A stretch of DNA of 64,000 bases from Pseudomonas sp. NC02 (GCF_002874965.1 NZ_CP025624.1:1860001-1924000); one strand, 5' to 3'; shown: positions 50,545 to 58,950, counted from the stretch's first letter. The notes: generated from the letters alone by a model not told the origin. Translations and numbers: made by a program.

Positions 50545-51531
50545 TCACCGCCCCTCCAACAACTCCCCGGCCTTATCCAGCAACGCCAGCGGATCACTGG
50601 CCTTATGAATATCCACTGACAACAACTGCCGAAACTTCCGCGCCCCCGGGAAACCCGTCCCCAGCCCCAGTGCGTGGCGCGTGATGTGATGCATCGAGCC
50701 ACCTGTCGCCAGGTGTTCGGCTATATAAGGACGCAACTGCGCCAACGCCTCGGCGCGGGTGATCACTGGTGCCGTGCTGCCAAACAGCTGCTGATCCACC
50801 TCGGCCAGCAAATACGGATTGTGATAAGCCTCGCGGCCCAGCATCACGCCGTCGAAGGTCTGCAAATGCTCCTGGCACTGTTCGAGGGTCTTGATGCCGC
50901 CGTTGAGGATGATCTCCAGTTCAGGGAAATCCTGCTTCAACTGGGCGGCAACGTCGTAGCGCAAGGGCGGGATGTCCCGATTTTCCTTCGGTGACAGCCC
51001 TTCCAGAATGGCGATTCGCGCATGCACGGTAAAACTGGTGCAGCCCGCGTCCTTCACCTGGCCAACGAAATCGCACAGCTCGGCGTAACTGTCCCGGCCG
51101 TTGATGCCGATGCGGTGCTTAACCGTTACCGGGATCGAGACCGCGTCCTGCATCGCCTTTACGCAATCCGCCACCAACGCAGGGTGTGCCATCAGGATCG
51201 CGCCAATCATGTTGTTTTGCACCCGGTCGCTGGGGCAGCCGACGTTGAGGTTCACCTCGTCGTAGCCGGCGTCCTGGGCCATGCGGGCGCAGGCGGCCAG
51301 GTCAGCGGGGACGCTACCACCCAACTGCAAGGCGAGTGGATGCTCGGCCTCGTTGTGGCGCAGGAAACGTTCGTGGTCGCCGTGGAGGATTGCGCCGGTG
51401 GTGACCATCTCGGTGTAGAGGAGGGCGTTTTTGGACAGCAGGCGCAGGAAGTACCTGCAGTGCCTGTCAGTCCAATCCATCATCGGGGCGACGGAGAAGC
51501 GGCGGGAGAGTGGAGCGGTTTGTATGGGCAT
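50545..51531 (-). CDS. dusA: tRNA-dihydrouridine(20/20a) synthase DusA (5' end replaced by island)
   Basis: 328 residues. The FMN TIM barrel starts FSVAPMMDWTDRHCRYFLR, the catalytic Cys is in NVGCPSDRVQNNMIGAIL, and the DusA C-terminus MHHITRHALGLGTGFPGARK is intact. It reduces U20/U20a in tRNA. The first 19 residues (MPIQTAPLSRRFSVAPMMDW) come from the inserted island; the ancestral start survives at 60580-60663. So dusA remains expressed from island-borne upstream sequence that also copies the original leader. Confidence 0.93.
   Translation of the reverse strand: MPIQTAPLSRRFSVAPMMDWTDRHCRYFLRLLSKNALLYTEMVTTGAILHGDHERFLRHNEAEHPLALQLGGSVPADLAACARMAQDAGYDEVNLNVGCPSDRVQNNMIGAILMAHPALVADCVKAMQDAVSIPVTVKHRIGINGRDSYAELCDFVGQVKDAGCTSFTVHARIAILEGLSPKENRDIPPLRYDVAAQLKQDFPELEIILNGGIKTLEQCQEHLQTFDGVMLGREAYHNPYLLAEVDQQLFGSTAPVITRAEALAQLRPYIAEHLATGGSMHHITRHALGLGTGFPGARKFRQLLSVDIHKASDPLALLDKAGELLEGR
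51471..51486. repeat. attachment site, left junction (core copy)
   Basis: TCCAATCCATCATCGG, identical to 60594-60609. On the coding strand it spells the PMMDW codons of dusA, the usual target of dusA-type integrases. Similarity continues with mismatches for about 100 bp to the right. Confidence 0.88.
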
Positions 51532-51705
51532 TGGAGATCTGAGTCAACGAGGCGAATGGTGTGCAGTTTATCAGGGAAGCATCGCGGGTGTCGGGGAGGT
51601 GTGTGATGCGCTCCTGACCATGTCGCACGTAACGTTAACGCGTGTGAAATATGCCGAGGATCAGAAGCCGACCATTGCGTCATATATCGTGGTCTTACCC
51701 CGATA

Positions 51706-52101
51706 TCCGTTCGCCAGGTCTCCAGACGCTACTGGGTGACCTACATCGGGATCGATATCACCGGCACGGGTTCCGGCGTGGCGCAGCTGGTGAAGCAGTT
51801 CTTCCCGAACATCACCACGTTCAGCTACTCACCCGAAGTCAAAACCCGCCTGGTGCTGAAGGCTTATGACGTCATCAAAAACGGCCGTCTGGAATTCGAT
51901 GCAGGCTGGACGGATATGGCCCAGTCATTGATGGCTATCCGCAAAACAATCACCGCCTCCGGGCGCATGTTCACTTACACGGCCGGTCGCACAGACGAGA
52001 CGGGCCATGCCGACCTGGCGTGGGCGCTGTTCCACGCACTGCACAACGAACCCCTTGAAGGGCAGACCACGGCGAATACCGGATTTATGGAGTCCTACTG
52101 A
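51706..52101 (+). pseudogene. Phage terminase ATPase subunit (P2 gpP-like), C-terminal fragment
   Basis: About 130 codons matching the C-terminal nuclease part of P2-type large terminases (YIGIDITGTGSGVAQLVKQF, SYSPEVKTRLVLKAYDVI, GRTDETGHADLAWALFHAL). The N-terminal ATPase of some 450 residues is missing; homology fades near 51706, just inside the island edge. The frame continues upstream into non-phage sequence. Its stop overlaps the portal start. Confidence 0.75.
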
Positions 52102-53153
52102 TGAGCAGACGTAAGCGCGGAACCCAGCTGGCCACCGCTCAGCCACCCGTTGAAGGGGACTTGCTGCCGCCTGAGTCCGGGCCGGTTGAAGCGTTCACTT
52201 TCGGTGATCCCGCCCCCGTGCTGGATAGCCGGGAGATCCTCGACTACCTGGAGTGCTGGGCCAATGGGCGATGGTTTGAAACACCGATGTCCATGGACGG
52301 CCTGGCGAAAACGACCCGGGCCAGCGTTTACCTACAGTCGGGGCTGAACTTCAAGCGCAACATGCTCGCCCGCACGTTCGTTCCTCACCGGCTGCTAAGC
52401 CGTCAGGCCTTTGAGCAGTTCGCCCTGGACTGGCTCTGGTGTGGCAACTGCTATCTGGAAAAGCGCAACAACATGCTCCGCAACACCATGAGCCTGTTGC
52501 CCCCACTGGCGAAGTACATGCGCCGTGGTGTGGACATGGAGACCTATTACCAGGTGCGTGGCTGGAAGGACGAGCACGAGTTTGCCCCTGGTTCGATCTG
52601 CCACTTGCGCGAGGCCGATATCAACCAGGAGATCTACGGCCTGCCGGAGTGGCTGGCAGCGCTGCAAAGTGCGTTGCTCAACGAGAGCGCCACGCTGTTC
52701 CGGCGCAAGTACTACAACAACGGCAGTCACGCCGGTTTCATCCTGTACATGACCGACGCGGCGCAGAAGGAAGAGGACATCGACTCACTGCGCACCGCGC
52801 TGAAGAACTCGAAAGGGCCAGGCAACTTTCGAAATCTGTTCGTGTACGCGCCGGCCGGGAAGAAGGACGGTATTCAGCTCATCCCGGTGAGCGAAGTCGC
52901 GGCCAAGGACGAATTCAGCTCGATCAAAAACATCAGCCGTGACGATCTGCTCGCGGCGTTGCGCATTCCACCGCAGTTGATGGGCATCGTGCCGCAGAAC
53001 GCGGGCGGTTTTGGGTCGTTGCGGGAGGCTGCTGAGGTTTGGGCGGTCAACGAGCTGGAGCCGTTGCAGGCGAGGCTGGCCCAGGTCAACGAGTGGCTGG
53101 GTGAAGAGGTTGTCAGCTTCAAGGAGTTTGAGCTTCCTACGGGAGGAAAATAA
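52101..53153 (+). CDS. Phage portal protein (P2 gpQ-like)
   Basis: 350 residues, full-length compared with about 344 for P2 gpQ. PBSX/P2-type portal features: LDYLECWANGRWFETPMSMD, FVPHRLLSRQAFEQFALDW, GLPEWLAALQSALLNESATL, NISRDDLLAALRIPPQLMGI and QNAGGFGSLREAAEVW. It forms the ring for DNA entry in the capsid. The TGATG overlap with the terminase remnant preserves phage gene order (P then Q), but no scaffold, capsid or tail genes follow, so it has no obvious function here. Confidence 0.85.
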   Translation: MSRRKRGTQLATAQPPVEGDLLPPESGPVEAFTFGDPAPVLDSREILDYLECWANGRWFETPMSMDGLAKTTRASVYLQSGLNFKRNMLARTFVPHRLLSRQAFEQFALDWLWCGNCYLEKRNNMLRNTMSLLPPLAKYMRRGVDMETYYQVRGWKDEHEFAPGSICHLREADINQEIYGLPEWLAALQSALLNESATLFRRKYYNNGSHAGFILYMTDAAQKEEDIDSLRTALKNSKGPGNFRNLFVYAPAGKKDGIQLIPVSEVAAKDEFSSIKNISRDDLLAALRIPPQLMGIVPQNAGGFGSLREAAEVWAVNELEPLQARLAQVNEWLGEEVVSFKEFELPTGGK

Positions 53154-53354
53154 GCATGGCATAGTTCTAACGTGGGGTTGAGGTGGCATTGTTCGTTCGG
53201 AGTACCGACGAAGATAAGCCCAAAAGGTGAACAGTCAGAATTGTTTAGCAAAACCACGCGATAATGCAAAGGGGACTACTGCCGACAGGACGAAATTTTA
53301 GAGGTGCTCTTAAAATGCTATCTAAACGGCGCCAAAGTAGCGATTCTTGAAAAG

Positions 53355-53386
53355 TTAAATGGTCGGAATCTTCATTCGACCATTTA
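53355..53386. terminator. Bidirectional terminator before the immunity gene end
   Basis: TTAAATGGTCG ... CGACCATTTAA, an 11-bp perfect stem between the portal gene (plus) and the immunity gene (minus). The 53154-53354 stretch holds nothing else recognisable. Confidence 0.75.
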
Positions 53387-53395
53387 ATCTTCGAG

Positions 53396-53953
53396 TCATT
53401 GCTTTTGTTTTTGACGCTTCAATAATAGTTGTGGAATGAAATAGAACGCGGAGTAAGCAATGATCGGGAAACAATGAAAAACAAGTAGAATGCCGGAAGA
53501 AAATAGTGCGTAGGGAATAATGTGCCTACCTAAGAATCCCCATTTTTGAGTGAGAGTTCCTAGATCGGTTTCCTGCATGTAAAAAGCATAGATGGCAAAA
53601 AAAATAAAAGCAGTAATTGAAATTAATATTGCGGAGTATTTCGCGATAGTCATGCTTTCGTATTGGTCAGGGTCAATTATCATGGTTTTGCGAATTTTTA
53701 TAAAGGTTATAACGGAGAATAGTGGGCCGAAAATACTGATGTAGTTTGTGATTAGCTTGGAGTTAAATGGAGAGTTGGATGTCCAGAATCCCACAAGTCC
53801 AAGTAGTTTTTCATTAATGAAGGTGTCTAGCTCCAAATGAAAATGTGTTTCGGGACTTGTTGGTAGTAGAAATGCAATAATGAAGATTGGAATTATCGTG
53901 AGCACGATAAATGCATATGGCATTTCGATTAATTGTTTGGTTTTTTTGGTCAT
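53396..53953 (-). CDS. Membrane immunity protein for pore-forming bacteriocin
   Basis: 185 residues, AT-rich codons, about four hydrophobic segments (FIVLTIIPIFIIAFLLP, ITNYISIFGPLFSVITFI, YSAILISITAFIFFAIYAF, YALFSSGILLVFHCFPIIAY). It lies directly downstream of the pore-forming bacteriocin on the same strand, the classic immunity position for inner-membrane-acting colicins and S-type pyocins. Sequence alone does not place it in a named immunity family; the role is inferred from context and topology. Start at 53953 has no strong ribosome-binding site; M at 53923 is an alternative. Confidence 0.7.
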   Translation of the reverse strand: MTKKTKQLIEMPYAFIVLTIIPIFIIAFLLPTSPETHFHLELDTFINEKLLGLVGFWTSNSPFNSKLITNYISIFGPLFSVITFIKIRKTMIIDPDQYESMTIAKYSAILISITAFIFFAIYAFYMQETDLGTLTQKWGFLGRHIIPYALFSSGILLVFHCFPIIAYSAFYFIPQLLLKRQKQKQ

Positions 53954-53980
53954 TTGATTTGCATTCCGGGATCGTAAATA

Positions 53981-54017
53981 GATGGCGCCTTGCCAAATTT
54001 CCTAGCAAGGCGCCATC
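53981..54017. promoter_or_regulatory. Strong hairpin between bacteriocin and immunity genes
   Basis: GATGGCGCCTTGC / 11-base loop / GCAAGGCGCCATC, a 13-bp perfect stem starting four bases after the bacteriocin stop. The reverse strand lacks a long T-run after it, so it may stabilise RNA or partly terminate. Confidence 0.7.
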
Positions 54018-54020
54018 GTA

Positions 54021-55697
54021 TCAGTTAAGAACCAAGTTGTTGATTTTATCTACAGATTTAGCATTGAATAGTGACGCTATTGCAGCCATTAGAACTGCTA
54101 CAACTACCACTCCAATCGCTGTGCTACTCCATACAGGAGCCGTTAAGGCGAAGATTACGGCAAGCAAGGCACCTGCACCGATGCCTAGCGCCATGGCCTC
54201 AAGCTCCAGCATTAGCGGTTTCCAAGAGCCAGTTTCAAAACCAACTGCAGCCGCTTCTCGGACGGAGTTTGCTTGAGAAATGTAGCCTACAACACCAAAC
54301 GCCTTGCCTAGGCGAGTAACATTGTCCGCAAAAGTCGCTTTGTCTAAAGCTCTGAGCGCGTCAACGACCGCTTTTGTATCTTGTGCACTCAGCCTTGTAT
54401 TTGGATTGACTCTAACCTTTTCGAACGTTGTCATTGCATCATTGAAGCTTCGGATTTTACTGCCTGAGATGCTAGCCTGCATCTCGAGAGCAATATTACT
54501 CATGTTTGCGCCATACTTTTGGAGAATGCGTTCACCAGATGCTGCAGCAAAATTTACAGAGTCGATGTAATTTTGCTTTTGTTTCTCTTCTCGTTCTTTC
54601 GCTTCAGCCTCTCTTGCTCGCGCGGCCAAGTCTTTAAAGGCATTTGCCGTATCGGTTAGTTGTCGCACCGATTCTGAATGAAGAAGCGAATCATGATAGT
54701 CGGCCCAACGCTTCCCTAGATCAGTGTTTGCTTGCAATTCAACTAGTTTATGAAGAGCTTCCAGTTCTGGTTTGGACATTGGAGACTTAATGTGAGGGCT
54801 GTCACGGTTTACTGACTTATATGGTCCGATGGCTGCTGTTTCAATCTTGATCTTGGCTTCTATTGCAGTCAGGTAGTTTTGTAGCGCTTGCGAGTGTGTT
54901 GTACCTTCTAAAGGTGGTACGGACTTCACGATATGCTCTTGCAGAAAATACGGAAGTAGCTGAATTTGAAAGTCCTTTTCAGTATCAATGACAGATAGAC
55001 TATTTCCAACCCAAGACGCAGTTTGATCTAGCGCGGAGCCTGGAGCGAGTTTAGCTTGATCGATTTTTTTGGCTAGCAGCGGTAGTTGGTTCACCAAGAT
55101 GGTGTTTTCTAGCGAAATCCGCTTTAGTTCCAGGGCTGCTCTGTAAGCTGAATCAATCTCCGCAAGGGCTTCATTGAACTTTGCTGCATGCACACCTTCA
55201 TAGATCTTTCGAAATGGCAGGTCAACCATCAAGAATAGTGGGTTCAATCCGTAAAGAGCATGTGCTGCGGGCACTTTGGCTTGATACTCATCGGTTTTTG
55301 ATTTGATAACTTTAACAGTTGTTTCGAGATCCTTCTGAGCCGCGTTGATTGGGGAAAGTACGAGTCCACCTCGAGCCACAAATTTTTTTTGCTCGATTTC
55401 ATTTTTGACTGTTTCTGAAAGTTTGTTGAAAACTCCAGTATATTCTTCATCAATAACGATTTTCAGATACTTGTGTTCTCCTACAAAATCATCCCACATG
55501 AATGGGGTGAGTGGGTTGAGCTTACCTGAACCACTACCTTCCCCTCGACGGGGACCGTCATACAGTCCCCAAGCCACATTGCCCATATACATCGAAGTCA
55601 TCGTGGGTAGGTGGCCGGTGATGGGAATTGGACCCAGTAGATATGAGCTCGGACCAGTTTTGATGTGTGGGCCTAAGTACGTTCCAGTGCTAGACAT
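54021..55697 (-). CDS. Pore-forming S-type bacteriocin (pyocin S5/colicin Ia-like)
   Basis: 558 residues. The N-terminus is Gly/Pro/Thr-rich (PSSYLLGPIPITGHLPTMTS, RRGEGSGSGKLN), a long helical middle (residues 80-430) follows, and the last 190 residues match colicin Ia/Ib-type pore domains: YGANMSNIALEMQASISGSK, AFGVVGYISQANSVREA and the hydrophobic hairpin LGIGAGALLAVIFALTAPVW...VVVVAVLMAAIASLF. Such proteins enter related bacteria and depolarise the inner membrane. The start at 55697 has AAAGGGA upstream. Expression is likely SOS-induced (LexA box and promoter overlap). Confidence 0.85.
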   Translation of the reverse strand: MSSTGTYLGPHIKTGPSSYLLGPIPITGHLPTMTSMYMGNVAWGLYDGPRRGEGSGSGKLNPLTPFMWDDFVGEHKYLKIVIDEEYTGVFNKLSETVKNEIEQKKFVARGGLVLSPINAAQKDLETTVKVIKSKTDEYQAKVPAAHALYGLNPLFLMVDLPFRKIYEGVHAAKFNEALAEIDSAYRAALELKRISLENTILVNQLPLLAKKIDQAKLAPGSALDQTASWVGNSLSVIDTEKDFQIQLLPYFLQEHIVKSVPPLEGTTHSQALQNYLTAIEAKIKIETAAIGPYKSVNRDSPHIKSPMSKPELEALHKLVELQANTDLGKRWADYHDSLLHSESVRQLTDTANAFKDLAARAREAEAKEREEKQKQNYIDSVNFAAASGERILQKYGANMSNIALEMQASISGSKIRSFNDAMTTFEKVRVNPNTRLSAQDTKAVVDALRALDKATFADNVTRLGKAFGVVGYISQANSVREAAAVGFETGSWKPLMLELEAMALGIGAGALLAVIFALTAPVWSSTAIGVVVVAVLMAAIASLFNAKSVDKINNLVLN

Positions 55698-55757
55698 ATA
55701 AATCCCTTTAATTTGTTGATAGTGACTGTTGCTGCTTGGAAGTAAGCAGTCGCACGC

Positions 55758-55786
55758 ACTGTATGCATGTACAGTATTTATGGCAA
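55758..55786 (-). promoter_or_regulatory. Bacteriocin promoter overlapped by a LexA box
   Basis: On the reverse strand -35 TTGCCA (55786-55781), 17-bp spacer, -10 TACAGT (55763-55758). A perfect LexA box CTGT-ATGCATGT-ACAG (55759-55774) covers the -10 and spacer. It lies about 60 bp upstream of the bacteriocin start. Confidence 0.85.
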
Positions 55787-56688
55787 CATACAATTGATAA
55801 CCATTCGTATCAAAACATTTCAACCCGATAAGCTCGCTCGCACTTGGCGCGCGCCGTCGTCCCCCCACCACGCCTGCGGGCTAAATGAGTCGTTTTTTCT
55901 GCGCACCTGCGGATCACTCTCGGCGGCTCAGGCTGGGCGGTTGCTTGGCGTCTTGGAGGGAGCAGAAACCTGCGGAACCCTGCGAGGATGGAGGTTTTAC
56001 GCAACGCTTATAAGCACGCGCGATCTGCTGAATTAAGTAGGTGGCACGGGAAAAGGGTTAGTTTTTTTTCGAAGTGGAGGGGTGGGCTTGGACGGCCCGT
56101 ATTTGTTGGGGTTGAGGCCTAACTTTGATGGGTTAGGTTGGGTTAGGTTAGAGGTTATATTTTCGTAAGCTACTGTTTTTAAAGGAATTAATATACTGAA
56201 TATTTAACACTAATAAAGGTTAGGAAATAACCTTACCTAACCAAAAAGCTAACCTTGTGAACTCTTCGAAAAACCCTAATAAACAAGGCTTTCAGGGCAT
56301 CCAGCAAAAAACTAACCCTCCTAACCTCTTTCCCCTGGGTCAACATGAAAACGCGAGATGTGCCTAGGGCGGGGTTCTTTTGAAGCTGCGTGCTGCATTG
56401 CGCAGTACTCACGACCTTTACGTTCACGCGCCCGCACTCTCACTCAAACAGCGTCAGCTGTGGCGGTTACAGGGGATGTTGGGGTTGGGGCGACAGGCAC
56501 TAGCGATAAGCACCATGTGGATATGGTTTTGGCGGCCAGACCAAGGTTAATTCAGAGGGTGAGTGGTACGAGAGTGGCACATAAGACCAGGCTCCCGGGG
56601 GCTGGTTTCCGCCAAATACAAAAGCTCGTCGGAGCGTGTCTTGGTGTGGGGAACCATTGAACATAAGCAACGTTATTGGCAACACGAA
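55787..56688. other. Non-coding, degenerate island region
   Basis: Nearly 900 bp with only short unconvincing ORFs. 56126-56156 has GGTTAGGTTGGGTTAGGTTA, and further CTAACC/GGTTAG copies lie near 56218, 56236, 56250, 56312 and 56321, flanking a very AT-rich stretch (56156-56217). The short reverse ORFs at 55810-56004, 56233-56427 and 56500-56685 have no clear start signals; they may be decayed phage sequence. Confidence 0.5.
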
Positions 56689-56883
56689 CTAGCCGACTCG
56701 TGGGGCATCCGGCTTACCGAATTCCTCGTACGTCATCTCACCCAGGTAGGACAAGCTGCTCAGAATTGCATTGGGTTCAGCCCCCGCTATCTTTCTAGCG
56801 GCCACGATCATCGGATAGGGAAACTTGGACTCTACCAGCCCAACAAGGCCGGACTTGTATACGCACTTCTGTTGATTACTCAT
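56689..56883 (-). CDS. Small putative phage protein
   Basis: 64 residues, MSNQQKCVYKSGLVGLVESK..., with SKFPYPMIVAARKIAGAEPN and YLGEMTYEEFGKP. Compact and well balanced in composition, so probably a real product; it feels like the short uncharacterised proteins of Pseudomonas P2-like phages, but I cannot name a family. No good ribosome-binding site is seen, and a 12-codon extension to 56919 runs into a terminator. Confidence 0.4.
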   Translation of the reverse strand: MSNQQKCVYKSGLVGLVESKFPYPMIVAARKIAGAEPNAILSSLSYLGEMTYEEFGKPDAPRVG

Positions 56884-56919
56884 GAAAAGGCGGTGTGGCG
56901 CAATTAATGCTCTGTCCAT

Positions 56920-56944
56920 AAAAAAGCCTGCAAATTGCAGGCTT
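56920..56944 (-). terminator. Terminator of the ParA-HEPN operon
   Basis: Reverse strand AGCCTGCAA / T / TTGCAGGCTTTTTT, six bases after the HEPN stop. Confidence 0.88.
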
Positions 56945-56949
56945 AATAT

Positions 56950-57561
56950 TTATCGTGTTACTAATTTGGCTATTTCATTGCCACAGCGGTGCAAAAATTC
57001 AGTTAGCTCCTCACACTCTGCCTTAGTTATACTGAGTTTTTCATTTGTCAAAGGATCAATATCAGCTTCGTGGACGATTGTGTTTCGCCTGTCTGCGATC
57101 AATTTTAATGTGGTTCGAATGACGCTATCTGGCTGTGCCATTTTTTCAGAAATCTTTTGCCATTTTTGACCTTCATCCCAAATGTAGCTTAGTCCATCGG
57201 CCACCTTTATTGGATCCTGGTAGGAAACAATTTTTAGTTTTCGAAAAATGGCTTGTTCAAAAATGTGTTCCTTTGGGGGTATTGATGCAGTAATTAAGTC
57301 GCTGTGGATCTGGATTGAAATCGGTTCCGACAAGTACTTCGGAGTAGGAGGGCGAGCACCCGTGAAAATCTCTAGCATACCTATGCGCACTAGGTCATGA
57401 ATGAGCTTGTCGAATGCGCTGACTGCGTAGACTATTTGTGAACGCAGTAAGTCTTCAAAGGAAGCAGGTACAGTTACGGATGCAGTTAAGTAATCATAGA
57501 GCCCTCCCGCATGGCGAGCGCTCATGATATTTTCGTTAAAGAGAGCGAGGGCGTTACGCAT
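56950..57561 (-). CDS. HEPN-domain protein (RiboL-PSP-type), putative RNase
   Basis: 203 residues. The front half resembles RiboL-PSP HEPN domains (RSQIVYAVSAFDKLIHDLVR), and near residue 160 lies ADRRNTIVHEADID, the RN-x3-H (R-x4-6-H) motif that forms the RNase site in HEPN dimers. HEPN RNases occur in toxin-antitoxin and phage-defence systems. It overlaps the ParA-like gene by 8 bp, so the two products are probably made in a fixed ratio and act together. AT-rich like its neighbour. Confidence 0.75.
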   Translation of the reverse strand: MRNALALFNENIMSARHAGGLYDYLTASVTVPASFEDLLRSQIVYAVSAFDKLIHDLVRIGMLEIFTGARPPTPKYLSEPISIQIHSDLITASIPPKEHIFEQAIFRKLKIVSYQDPIKVADGLSYIWDEGQKWQKISEKMAQPDSVIRTTLKLIADRRNTIVHEADIDPLTNEKLSITKAECEELTEFLHRCGNEIAKLVTR

Positions 57562-58585
57562 GGGCTAACAAGCCCACAAGTTTGTCGGTGATATGTATGA
57601 AATGTTTATTAAATAATTCTCGCTTGGTTTGCAGCCCCGCGAGGACTGGCCCAGTCTCTGCAATATCTTCATCTGTTACCTCGAAGACGGGAACGCCGGC
57701 CTGGTGCGCCTTAGGAAGTAGCCCTTGGAAGTCCGGAACCTCAGCGAGACAGTACTGTGCTTCTATAAGTTCGGCACCGTACTCCTCAGGCGTGAAAACC
57801 ATACCGACACTAGCGATTGCGTCGTAGAAATTACCACTAAGAGATGTTTTTATTTCATCAATATTGTCTCGATAAGGTCTAGCAGCTTTACCGTTTCGAA
57901 TATTAAATCTTTGAATCAGGCTTCCGGAAAATTTTGGTACGCCAGGGAGGAGTGGGTAGGCTGATTCAGAAAAAAGTGGAACAGCCGTTTTTTTCCATTC
58001 AGCCCATCGAGGCAAAGTTGACCTTAATGTATTGATAGCCATAATGGAAAATGGGTCTGGATTGGTCGGAATTACGAAAGCGTGAGCAGAAAGGAAAAAG
58101 TTTTGATTGGTTGCACTTAAGCTAGGGTTAAGGTCAATTATGGTGTAATCAATTGAATACTTTTCCTCAGTCAATCGAAGCAGTTCTGAAAAAGCACCAG
58201 GCAAGTTTTGGAGCGTCGAGAGTGCGTTGTTAGAAGTTTGTGCAAACGTAAGGGATGCATCGTATTCTGATAAATTTGCATGCCCAGCTAAAAGGTACAG
58301 AGAAGGCGCTTTCTGAGGGCTGAAGCAATTCACAGCAGTGATTGGGTGAGGCTTGCCTTGGAATGCCATTGCTACGCCGTCTTTAATATTATGCAGGCGT
58401 GTTTGGTCTTCGAGATAATATTTTTCGAAATCATCCCCCAGTATTAGGCTCGTCAGGTTGCACTGTGCATCTGCGTCAACTACGAGTACTTTGTATTTTT
58501 TCGAAAGCATCCAGCCGATATTGTAAACAGTGGTGGTTTTGCTAACTCCGCCCTTGTGATTAAAAACAACAAGTCGTTTCGACAT
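57554..58585 (-). CDS. ParA-like deviant-Walker ATPase
   Basis: 343 residues. The deviant Walker A (FNHKGGVSKTTTVYN, residues 8-22) has the signature Lys; VLVVDADAQCNL (A') and YTIIDLNPSLSATN (Walker B) follow. The C-terminal third is unlike chromosomal ParA (AEVPDFQGLLPKAHQAGVPV...). No ParB gene or parS-like array is near. Instead, a HEPN gene overlaps its 3' end, so it may act as a sensor or switch for the HEPN RNase. AAGGGAC lies eight bases before the ATG. Confidence 0.8.
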   Translation of the reverse strand: MSKRLVVFNHKGGVSKTTTVYNIGWMLSKKYKVLVVDADAQCNLTSLILGDDFEKYYLEDQTRLHNIKDGVAMAFQGKPHPITAVNCFSPQKAPSLYLLAGHANLSEYDASLTFAQTSNNALSTLQNLPGAFSELLRLTEEKYSIDYTIIDLNPSLSATNQNFFLSAHAFVIPTNPDPFSIMAINTLRSTLPRWAEWKKTAVPLFSESAYPLLPGVPKFSGSLIQRFNIRNGKAARPYRDNIDEIKTSLSGNFYDAIASVGMVFTPEEYGAELIEAQYCLAEVPDFQGLLPKAHQAGVPVFEVTDEDIAETGPVLAGLQTKRELFNKHFIHITDKLVGLLAHA

Positions 58586-58862
58586 TTTTAGTCCCTTAAT
58601 AGTTGGTTTTACAAGATTTTCTATCTGGATTGAGATGGCTTCAGAGGTCAGATAGACGCTGATGCGGTGCCAGTCTAAGCGAGCTGAATCGCTCAGGAAA
58701 CGAAATTTTAGCTATTTGACCACCAAAAATTTTGCGCCAGCAGTGAGTATCCTCTCGCCATCAATATCGCCCTGATTCGTAAATCTGAAACATCGCAGCG
58801 GATCTGCGCAAAGCTGATGGGCTGACAGGAACGAAGAGCTGTCGTGCTTGGCGGGGGGGATA
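58586..58862. other. Upstream region of the ParA-HEPN operon
   Basis: No supported gene. It must hold the ParA-HEPN promoter; no site is convincing. A second decayed attachment site follows at 58863-58950. Confidence 0.5.
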
Positions 58863-58950
58863 GTACAAAGGTGGTACTAGTTATTCTACGGACGGCTACA
58901 GGTCACGGCTGACGGGGTCTCTAGAGTTAGACGTTCCAGTCCATCACCGC
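58863..58950. repeat. Decayed attachment site (third copy)
   Basis: GTACAAA-N2-TGGTAC (58863-58877) and TCCAGTCCATCACCGC (58935-58950) reproduce the arrangement GTACAAA-N2-TGGTAC (60522-60536) and TCCAATCCATCATCGG (60594-60609). The distance between start points is 72 bp in both. The core differs at three of 16 bases. Confidence 0.65.

Noticed and set aside
51431..51739. 102-codon plus-strand ORF across the dusA start
   Set aside because: It crosses the attachment site, is antisense to dusA and has no coding character; it is a fusion of unrelated sequences.
53814..54008. 64-codon ORF overlapping the immunity start and the hairpin
   Set aside because: It overlaps the hairpin and immunity gene in another frame and has no ribosome-binding site or domain.
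55698..55800. PrtN P-box before the bacteriocin
   Set aside because: Only one ATTG-like piece is present, not the repeated ATTGnnGTnn array; LexA control is better supported.
56126..56156. Telomere-like TTAGG repeats
   Set aside because: Only two or three imperfect units, with inverted copies nearby; it looks like an iteron-type or chance array, not a telomere or chromosome end.
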